Below are positions 6,071 through 12,445 of a stretch of 15,029 bases of DNA, piece by piece. The translations under genes were made by a program, and so were the position numbers. The notes beneath the pieces were generated by a model. It did no database searches. It saw only the letters and a list, made by a program, of their open reading frames with translations, and had not been told where the DNA came from. Source of the stretch: Actinomycetota bacterium (GTDB lineage: Bacteria > Actinomycetota > Thermoleophilia > Solirubrobacterales > Thermoleophilaceae); NCBI GenBank assembly GCA_005883295.1, contig VAWV01000143.1, positions 1-15,029 of the forward strand. The letters are read 5' to 3'. Every line of letters begins with the position of its first letter. Within the stretch, counting starts at the first letter, position 1.

Positions 6071-7264
6071 CTAGCCTCCTGCGGGTTCCGGCGGTGGAAC
6101 GGGGGAGACGGGCGGGGCGGAGGTCCGGATCTTGGGCAGCGCGGCCAGCGCCATCCCGCAGTGCTCGCAGAACGTGTGGGCGTGCGTGGGATGCCCGCAG
6201 TTGGCGCACGTGATCTCCGGGCCGTAGGCCTCCGCCTCGACGGCCTCCTCCAGCAGGCCCACGTGCACCACGGCGCGGAGCCAGACGAGCGCGACCGCGT
6301 CCAGCGCCAGCAGCACGATCAGCGCGAGCAGGATCGGGAGCTCCAACTGGATCACTGCGCCCGCCAGGATCAGCAGGCAGGCCAGCGGGACCGCGTACAC
6401 CGGCTTGCCCAACCGCCCGAGCGCTCTTCGATCCCCCACAGGCGCCCGGTAGCGCAGCCAGAAGGCTCCCGCGAGAGCGCCGACGGTCGCCATGGACAGC
6501 ACGGGCAGCGCGATCGCGATGTCCGCGAGCTTGACCAGCCAGGGCCCGACCTGACCCGGCGGTCGGAATCCGTCAGCGAGCGTGTCGAATGCGTGCACGA
6601 TCAGCGCGCCGCCTGCGAAGGCCACCCCCGACCCCGCCCCGAAGGTCGCGCCGTCGAGTGCGTCGTTGAAGCGCCTATAGGGCAGGAGGATCAGCGGGCC
6701 GGCGAGCATCAACGCCACGCTGAGCAGCGGCAGCAGGATCCCGCGCGTGAGCAACTGGTGGCCGTTGCTCTCCGCGAACAGCCGCGCGCCGGTCGGCGAG
6801 ACGGCCCGCACCAAGAACGCGTAGCCGATGCCGGTCGCCGCTCCCCAGAGCAGGGTGACCGCAACCACCCTGAAGGGCTGGTCCTCGTAGACGTCCACGT
6901 CGACGAAGTAGAGGATCGCCAGCGTCGGGACCAGCACCGCGCCGGCGATGAGCCCCAGCGGAAAGAGCTTGGCCAGGCCGAGTGCGAGCACCACCGCCAG
7001 GCCGCCCACCAGGGAGACCCTGAAAGCGATCATCGACGACTGCGGGAGCTGCGGGAACAGACTCGTCACCACGCTCGGGCGAAGCACGCCCTCCCGCGGG
7101 TTGGCGGCGAAGCGCCGCCGCCTGGCCAGGAGCGACTCGGAGGGGACCCCGAAGACGGCTGTGAGGAACCTGTGGCGCTCGGGCACGTCCTTCCCGAGCT
7201 CGTGCCCGCACACCACGCAGAAGTTGCCGTCCGGTACCTCGTTGTGGCACGACGGACACCGCAT
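6071..7264 (-). CDS. Zinc-ribbon, PrsW-like multi-pass membrane protein
   Basis: The 397-residue product has an N-terminal zinc ribbon (CPSC at 3-6, CVVC at 16-19), about eight hydrophobic segments between about 78 and 330, and a second zinc ribbon near the C-terminus (CANC at 353-356, CEHC at 366-369) with a Pro-rich tail. The stretch RRFNDALDGATFGAGSGVAF (198-217) strongly recalls the PrsW intramembrane protease family motif with DG, G and GFA. The Glu-Glu motif that PrsW and CPBP proteases carry in the preceding helix is not seen; the place reads LLSVALMLAGPL. It may therefore be a non-catalytic relative that binds or senses a membrane partner. It starts at ATG 7264, 52 bases after the helicase stop, and is the first gene of a three-gene block ending with the S53 peptidase. 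Confidence 0.75.
   Translation of the reverse strand: MRCPSCHNEVPDGNFCVVCGHELGKDVPERHRFLTAVFGVPSESLLARRRRFAANPREGVLRPSVVTSLFPQLPQSSMIAFRVSLVGGLAVVLALGLAKLFPLGLIAGAVLVPTLAILYFVDVDVYEDQPFRVVAVTLLWGAATGIGYAFLVRAVSPTGARLFAESNGHQLLTRGILLPLLSVALMLAGPLILLPYRRFNDALDGATFGAGSGVAFAGGALIVHAFDTLADGFRPPGQVGPWLVKLADIAIALPVLSMATVGALAGAFWLRYRAPVGDRRALGRLGKPVYAVPLACLLILAGAVIQLELPILLALIVLLALDAVALVWLRAVVHVGLLEEAVEAEAYGPEITCANCGHPTHAHTFCEHCGMALAALPKIRTSAPPVSPVPPPEPAGG
6075..6080 (-). promoter_or_regulatory. Strong Shine-Dalgarno deciding a GTG start
   Basis: AGGAGG on the minus strand lies 7 bases before GTG 6067 and within the last codons of the preceding gene. It supports the GTG start of the anchored protein and translational coupling in this operon. 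Confidence 0.75.
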
Positions 7265-7284
7265 CGGGCGGCAATCCTAAGACA

Positions 7285-7294
7285 GCGCTAGCGC
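7285..7294. other. 10-bp perfect palindrome next to the repeat junction
   Basis: GCGCTAGCGC lies between the helicase stop and the PrsW-like start, 23 bases from the proximal repeat. It could be an operator half, a recombination landmark or chance in GC-rich DNA. Nothing else is seen in this 52-base gap. Confidence 0.3.
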
Positions 7295-7316
7295 GAGAGG
7301 GAGACCCGCTGCTCCA

Positions 7317-7475
7317 CTACTTCTCTGCCGCCGGGCACACGATGCGGTAGTCGCAGAAGCTGCAGAGCTCGTACGACGGCTTGGGCTCGAACCGGTGCGA
7401 CTGGATGCCGTCCGCGATCTCGGCGACGGTGCCCCGCACCCGCTCGAGCTCCTCCTCGGAGTGGGCCACGGGAAC
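7317..7475 (-). repeat. Direct repeat, proximal copy (3' end of the helicase gene)
   Basis: This copy encodes residues 1002-1053 and the stop of the helicase, including three of the four Fe-S cysteines. It pairs with 3527-3685. Together the copies bracket the PrsW-like / anchored protein / S53 block. Confidence 0.9.
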
Positions 7476-10400
7476 CTTGCGGTTGTCGAGCACGTAGTAG
7501 TAGCTCTGCGCCGAGGTCTCGAGGCCCCACGCCTCGCGCGCACCCATCTGGTAGAGGGAGAGCTGCACGTCCTCACGCAGCTCGCGCGCGGTCTTCGGCT
7601 TCCCGGTCTTGTAGTCGATCAGCTCGTGCCGGCCGTCGGGGAGGCGATCCACGCGGTCCACCCGCCCGCGCACGAGGTGACGGCCGAGGTGGAACGAGAA
7701 GCTGCGCTCGAACGACACGGGCTCGCCCTCGCGCTCGCGGTCCAGCTCCCAGTACCGGCGCAGGGCCGCCACCGCGCGCTCGCGGAACTGCAGGTCGTCG
7801 TTGGCGTCGCCGAACCCGGACCGCTGCCAGGCGGCCTCGAACAGCTGCATGAGGTGCTCGAGCGACCCACCGCCGTCGGCGTGGAAGCGCTCCAGCACCT
7901 GGTGCACGACGATCCCGAACCGCTGGTTGATCGACGGCTCCTGCGGGATCCGGAAGACGCGCGCAAACTTGTACTTGAGCGGGCAGAGGCGGTAGGTCTC
8001 GATGTCCGAGGCCGATAGCAGCAGCCCGTCCCCGCGGTGCGGAATGAACGGCTCGAGCGTATCGTCGGGACGCGCGCCGAGGGCCTCGCGACGGCGCCGT
8101 TCGTCACCCTCCGCGTCGAGCAGGTAGTCGTCGAGAGCCGAGAGCATGAACAACTCCCGCTGCTCGGGGCTCGCCCCCTGCAGCAGCAGCTCGTTCACCT
8201 CCGCGAGCGCATCGCTTACGCGCTGGCCGGACTTCCCCCGCTCGATGAGGGCGGCAAGCTTCAGCAGCTCCAGGTACCGCGCAACCGAGCGCGACACCTC
8301 CAGGTAGGTGTCGAGCCGCATCTCCCCCAGCCGGCCGGCGACCTGCGACACGGTGTCGAGTAGCTCGTCGCGCATCATGCGGAAGGTCGCGTGGAGTCCC
8401 TCCGCCGGTCCGAAGAGCTCCTCCTCTACCACCTCCTCGGTCCCCTCGAGGGCCGCGCGCGCCTCGTCGAGGAACGGTGATGGCCGGGCCGCGGCGCCGT
8501 GCTCGCCGGTCTCCGCCCAGGAGAGCACGAGGCCACGGCGCGCACGCGTCATCGCCATGTGCAGCAGCCGCCGCATCTCCGCCTCGTGCACGGCCCTCGG
8601 ATCCTCGCCGGCTGCCTGCGTCTCCTTGACCAGCTCCACCGGGACGTCGTCGGGCCGCGGCCGCCGCGCGCCGGGCATCGCCGCCGCACCGAGCCCGAGC
8701 ACCAGGACGTGGTCGAACTCGTGCCCCTTCGCGGCATCCATCGACATGATGCGGACCGCGCCCGCGGGCTCGGGCGCGGGAATCTCGTCCTCGGGCAATC
8801 CGGCCTCGGCCACCGCAGCCAGATGCCGCGCGAAGTCGCGCGACGACGCGCCCGGCTCACGGCGGACGAAGCCGGCCGCCAGCTCGGCAAGCTTGGCGAT
8901 GTTCACCAGCCGCTCGACGGTGTCGTACTGGGCGGCGAACACCTGCTGGCGCCGCAGGCCGATCCGCTCGATCAGCCGGTGCACGAAGCGGTCCGGCGAC
9001 ATCTCGTCGAACGCGCGGCACGCGGCGCGGTAGATGCGGAGGAAGGCCAGGACCCTGTCGCGGCCCTCGGGAGAGAGCTGCGGCGTCTCCACCGCGGCCT
9101 CGATACCGCTGATCATGTCCAGCTTGCGCCGGCGCGCGAGCTGGGTGAGCCGGGCGACGTCGACCGGCCGCAGATCGATCGGCGGACGGGAGAGGGCACG
9201 GACCACCGCGTTCGAGTCGCTCGGATCTGCGAGCAGCCGCAGCCACGCGAGCACGTCGCGCACCTCGGAGCGCTGGAAGTACGCGGCCGCGCCGGCGAGG
9301 CGGAACGGCACGCCGCGCTCCTCCAGGGCCGACCCGACGAGCGCGCCGTCCCCCTCCACGGAGCGCACGAGAACGCACAGCTCCCGCGGCGGCACACCAC
9401 CCGTGGTGATCAGGCGCTCCGCCTCGACGGCGGCCCGCTGGGCCTGCGCGCGCTCCGACCGGCAGTGCCAGAAGGACACCTCGCCCGACCTGCTCGCCCG
9501 GGGCCGGTGGTCGTCGGGTCCGGCGATCGGGGCCATCACCGCCTGCGCCGCCTGAAGGATGCGGCGGCCCGAGCGGTAGCTGCGCTCGAGCCGCAGGACC
9601 CGCGCGTCCGGATGCTCGCGGCGGAAGTCGTCGATGTTCTTCGCAGCGGCACCGCCCCGCCTTCGTATGGCCTGGTCCTCGTCGGCGGCGGCCGTCACGT
9701 TGCGGTGCTCCTGGCAGAGGAGCCTCAGCAGCATCCCCTCGGAGAACCTCACGTCCTGGAGGTCGTCGACGAGCACGTGGCGGAATCGCGTGGCCAGCCG
9801 GCGGCGCACGTGCGGCTTCTCGTGGAGGAGGTTGAAGGCCCGCAGCACGAGGTCGCCCGAGTCGAGCGCACCGCGGTCGCGAAGGATGCGATCGTGGGCC
9901 TCGTAAACGGCGGCGAACTCGAGCTCGCGCTCGGCGTGGGTCCGCTCGGCGTCGTCCCGGGCCTCCTCCTCGAGGGCATGCGCGTACCCCAGGTAGTCGC
10001 CCGGCATGACCATCTCCTCCTTGAGCCGATCGATGCGGGCGATGATGCTGCCGAGCAGCGCGGCGGGGTTCCCGCGTATCTCGTGGTGTCGCAGCCGGAG
10101 GTCGTCGATCCTGTCGAGCAGCAGCGCGAGCCGGTCCGGCCGCGTGACCGGCGCGAAGAACGGGTCGACGCCCCCCTCGATCGCCTCATCCCGCAGCAGG
10201 CGCACGCAAAGCTCACCGAACGGGGAGACCCACAGCTCCTCCCAGGCCGCGTCCATCCGCGACTCGAGCGCAGCTCGCATCGACGCGGCGCCCGCGCGCG
10301 AGAGTGTGAGCGCCAGGATCGCGTCGGGCGGGGTCCCCTCCGACACGAGCCACGCGAAGCGCTCCTCGAGTGTCCGCGTCTTCCCGGTGCCTGCACCGCC

Positions 10401-10478
10401 GAGCACCAGCAACGGGCCGCCGGCGTGGCTGACGGCATCTAGCTGGGCGGCGCTCAGCGCCCCGGCGGCGGACGGCAT
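7317..10478 (-). CDS. UvrD/Rep-family DNA helicase with C-terminal Fe-S PD-(D/E)XK nuclease (AddB/AdnAB-like)
   Basis: The 1053-residue product has a full set of superfamily 1A motifs: Q motif around Q12, Walker A GAGTGKT (28-34), Walker B LVDDLQD (236-242), motif III ADEDQ (265-269), motif IV RSYRS (299-303), motif V SMDAAKGHEFD (579-589) and motif VI AMTRARRG (642-649). The C-terminal nuclease has H859, D941, and D955/K957 in IDYKTGK. It also carries four cysteines (832, 1039, 1042, 1048) in the AddB/AdnAB iron-sulfur pattern. Such proteins resect DNA double-strand breaks for recombination, usually as two-subunit complexes; no partner gene is visible here. Walker B has Asp where Glu is usual (D239). 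The start at ATG 10478 fits because the Q motif follows at once; AGGAG stands only 2 bases before it. The last 52 codons belong to the repeated segment and may have been exchanged. Confidence 0.9.
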   Translation of the reverse strand: MPSAAGALSAAQLDAVSHAGGPLLVLGGAGTGKTRTLEERFAWLVSEGTPPDAILALTLSRAGAASMRAALESRMDAAWEELWVSPFGELCVRLLRDEAIEGGVDPFFAPVTRPDRLALLLDRIDDLRLRHHEIRGNPAALLGSIIARIDRLKEEMVMPGDYLGYAHALEEEARDDAERTHAERELEFAAVYEAHDRILRDRGALDSGDLVLRAFNLLHEKPHVRRRLATRFRHVLVDDLQDVRFSEGMLLRLLCQEHRNVTAAADEDQAIRRRGGAAAKNIDDFRREHPDARVLRLERSYRSGRRILQAAQAVMAPIAGPDDHRPRASRSGEVSFWHCRSERAQAQRAAVEAERLITTGGVPPRELCVLVRSVEGDGALVGSALEERGVPFRLAGAAAYFQRSEVRDVLAWLRLLADPSDSNAVVRALSRPPIDLRPVDVARLTQLARRRKLDMISGIEAAVETPQLSPEGRDRVLAFLRIYRAACRAFDEMSPDRFVHRLIERIGLRRQQVFAAQYDTVERLVNIAKLAELAAGFVRREPGASSRDFARHLAAVAEAGLPEDEIPAPEPAGAVRIMSMDAAKGHEFDHVLVLGLGAAAMPGARRPRPDDVPVELVKETQAAGEDPRAVHEAEMRRLLHMAMTRARRGLVLSWAETGEHGAAARPSPFLDEARAALEGTEEVVEEELFGPAEGLHATFRMMRDELLDTVSQVAGRLGEMRLDTYLEVSRSVARYLELLKLAALIERGKSGQRVSDALAEVNELLLQGASPEQRELFMLSALDDYLLDAEGDERRRREALGARPDDTLEPFIPHRGDGLLLSASDIETYRLCPLKYKFARVFRIPQEPSINQRFGIVVHQVLERFHADGGGSLEHLMQLFEAAWQRSGFGDANDDLQFRERAVAALRRYWELDREREGEPVSFERSFSFHLGRHLVRGRVDRVDRLPDGRHELIDYKTGKPKTARELREDVQLSLYQMGAREAWGLETSAQSYYYVLDNRKVPVAHSEEELERVRGTVAEIADGIQSHRFEPKPSYELCSFCDYRIVCPAAEK

Positions 10479-10500
10479 CGCTCCTAGGATAAGCCGCCGG
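10479..10500. promoter_or_regulatory. 22-bp divergent gap between the helicase and IMPase genes
   Basis: The gap holds the 8-bp palindrome TCCTAGGA (10482-10489). Read on the minus strand it gives AGGAG just before the helicase ATG; read on the plus strand it gives AGGA 11 bases before the phosphatase ATG. The gap is too short for two separate promoters, so each promoter must reach into the opposite gene, or one or both transcripts start at or near the start codon. Confidence 0.4.
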
Positions 10501-11346
10501 ATGGGGTCCCCCGCGGGCGCAGAGGCCGCTCTTTCGGCCGATTGGCTGGGCGTCTCCCGCAGCGCCGCGCGCGTCGCGCGCGAGACCCTCGCGCAGTACC
10601 CCCGCTACGCGGACCGGGCGCGCGAGACCGGGCGCGGCGAGGGTGGCGACATGTCGCTCGCGATCGACCGAGCCGTGGAGGACGCGGTGCTGGCGGAGAT
10701 CGGGTCGCTCGGCGTGGGGGTCACGGCCGTGAGCGAGGAGCGCGGCCTCGTGCCGATCGAGGGCGGCGGCGACGTGCTCGTGATCGTGGATCCGATCGAC
10801 GGCTCGCTGAACGCCAAGCGGGGCCTCCCGCCCTACGCGCTGTCGATCGCGGTGGCGGCGGGAGACACGATGGCCGACGTGGTGTTCGGCTACGTTGCCG
10901 CGCTGTCGTCGGAGGCGGAGTGGTGGGCGGCTCGGGGGAAGGGAGCCTTCCTCGGCGACGACCGCCTCGCCCTCGCAACCGACCGGGGACTCGAGATCCT
11001 TGGCGTCGAGTCGGCGCATCCCAGGACTGTCGCCGAGGCGGCCGAGGCGCTCGCCGCGACGGGCGCGCGGCGACTGCGCATGATTGGGTCGATCGCGATG
11101 TCCCTTTGCCACGTCGCGTCGGCGCGCTTCGACGCGATGATCTCGCTGCGCGCCTCCCGCTCAGTGGACGCGGCCGCCGGTCAGCTCATCGTCCGCGAGG
11201 CCGGTGGAACGGTCGCGTTCCCGGACGTGGCGGACGGGGAGCTCGGCGCCTCGCTCAAGCTCGATATGCGCTCGCGCGTGGTCGCGGGGCCCTCCGCCGC
11301 CGTGCTCGCGAGGCTCGGCGCACTGGCGTTGCCGCTCCCCGGGTAA
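10501..11346 (+). CDS. Inositol monophosphatase / FBPase family phosphatase
   Basis: This 281-residue enzyme belongs to the Mg2+-dependent, lithium-sensitive phosphatase family. The metal and phosphate motifs are present: VSEERG (E79, E80), VDPIDGSLN (D97, D100, G101, S102) and SVDAAAGQLIVREAGG (D223). Members hydrolyse inositol-1-phosphate, fructose-1,6-bisphosphate or PAP, and sequence alone does not settle which. The short form with NAKRGLPPYALS after the DPIDGS motif resembles the dual IMPase/FBPase type of archaea and some bacteria. I chose ATG 10501, which leaves a short lead before the first helix; longer readings would run into the helicase gene on the other strand. The topoisomerase IB gene follows after 10 bases, so the two are probably one operon. 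Confidence 0.88.
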   Translation: MGSPAGAEAALSADWLGVSRSAARVARETLAQYPRYADRARETGRGEGGDMSLAIDRAVEDAVLAEIGSLGVGVTAVSEERGLVPIEGGGDVLVIVDPIDGSLNAKRGLPPYALSIAVAAGDTMADVVFGYVAALSSEAEWWAARGKGAFLGDDRLALATDRGLEILGVESAHPRTVAEAAEALAATGARRLRMIGSIAMSLCHVASARFDAMISLRASRSVDAAAGQLIVREAGGTVAFPDVADGELGASLKLDMRSRVVAGPSAAVLARLGALALPLPG

Positions 11347-11356
11347 TAGGCGTCCC

Positions 11357-12403
11357 ATGGCAAGGCTGCGACGGGTCGATTGCGCAGGCCCGGGGATCAC
11401 GAGGCGCCGGCGAGGGCGCGGCTTCGAGCTCATCGACTCGGATGGCAACCGCGTGGAGGACCCGGAGGTGATCGAGAGGATCGCGGAGCTCGCGATCCCA
11501 CCGGCCTGGGAAGACGTTTGGATCTGCCCCCACCCGATGGGCCACATCCAGGCGACGGGAATCGACGCTCGTGGCCGCAAGCAGTACATCTACCACCGGC
11601 GCTGGCGCGAGCGGCGCGACCAGGAGAAGTTCGACTCCATGGTCGAGTTCGCGCGGACCCTGCCGCTCATGCGCCGCCGCGTGTCCCGGCACCTGCCCCT
11701 CGAGGGGCTTCCGCCGAAGCGGGTGCTCGCCTGTGCGGTGCGCCTGCTGGACCGCGGCTTCTTCCGGGTCGGTGGCGAGGACTACAAGGCGGAGAACGAG
11801 TCCTACGGCCTGGCCACGATGCACAAGTCGCACGTCGAGCTCGGCGACGGGACGCTGACCTTCGACTATCCCGCGAAGAGCGGGCGCCGGCGCGTGCAGT
11901 CGATGGTCGACCCCATGGTGCACGAGATCGTGGCCCAGCTCAAGCGACGTCGAGGCGGCGGCCCGGAGCTGCTGGCCTACCGCGAGGGCAGGCGCTGGCG
12001 GGACGTGAGGTCCGGCGACATCAACGCGTACGTGAAAGAGGTCACCGGCGGCGACTTCTCCGCGAAGGACTTCCGCACCTGGAACGCCACGGTCCTGGCA
12101 GCCGTCGCCCTCGCCGTCTCGGGCGCGGCGGCCTCGGGATCGAAGACCGCCCGGAAGCGCGCAAAGGCCCGCGCGGTCACCGAGGTCGCGCGCTACCTCG
12201 GCAACACGCCGGCGGTGTGCCGCGCCTCGTACATCGACCCGCGCGTCTTCGACCGTTTCGACTCCGGACTGACGATCGGCGGCGTGCTCGGCGAGGTGGC
12301 CGATGCGAGCGACATGGACTCCCTGCACGGGCCGATCGAGGACGCGGTGCTCGACCTGATCGCGGCCGAGGAGGAGTCCGACGCGATCGAGCGGGTGGCG
12401 TGA
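11357..12403 (+). CDS. DNA topoisomerase IB (poxvirus-like)
   Basis: The 348-residue protein matches the bacterial small TopIB family, which relaxes positive and negative supercoils through a 3'-phosphotyrosine intermediate without ATP or metal. The five catalytic positions are visible: R137 (FFRVGG), K174 (DYPAKSG), R240 (KDFRTWNAT), N283 (LGNTPAVC) and nucleophile Y292 (RASYIDP). The fourth is Asn, where viral and eukaryotic enzymes have His; as I recall, Deinococcus radiodurans TopIB also has Asn there, and R137 and K174 share its numbering. The N-terminal domain (about 1-85, with IPPAWEDVWICP) is typical. The start ATG lies 10 bases after the phosphatase stop; no good Shine-Dalgarno is seen, so translational coupling is likely. 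The gene ends in a convergent gap with a hairpin. Confidence 0.92.
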   Translation: MARLRRVDCAGPGITRRRRGRGFELIDSDGNRVEDPEVIERIAELAIPPAWEDVWICPHPMGHIQATGIDARGRKQYIYHRRWRERRDQEKFDSMVEFARTLPLMRRRVSRHLPLEGLPPKRVLACAVRLLDRGFFRVGGEDYKAENESYGLATMHKSHVELGDGTLTFDYPAKSGRRRVQSMVDPMVHEIVAQLKRRRGGGPELLAYREGRRWRDVRSGDINAYVKEVTGGDFSAKDFRTWNATVLAAVALAVSGAAASGSKTARKRAKARAVTEVARYLGNTPAVCRASYIDPRVFDRFDSGLTIGGVLGEVADASDMDSLHGPIEDAVLDLIAAEEESDAIERVA

Positions 12404-12415
12404 GGCTCAGCCGTG

Positions 12416-12438
12416 GCGAGCGGCGAGACCCCGCTCGC
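12416..12438. terminator. Hairpin between convergent TopIB and SDR-fusion genes
   Basis: An 8-bp perfect stem (12416-12423 with 12431-12438) and a 7-base loop fill most of the 42-base gap between two convergent stops. The stem is very GC-rich, but neither side has a T-run. It is placed where a shared bidirectional terminator would be expected. Confidence 0.5.
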
Positions 12439-12445
12439 GTAACGC

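Noticed and set aside
5441..7291. 616-residue open frame on the plus strand
   Set aside because: It lies opposite the PrsW-like and anchored-protein genes, has the Arg/Pro/His-rich composition of a GC-driven shadow, and shows no recognisable domain.
8499..10442. 647-residue open frame on the plus strand
   Set aside because: It is antisense to the helicase, whose motifs are complete; the frame is low-complexity and has no family features.
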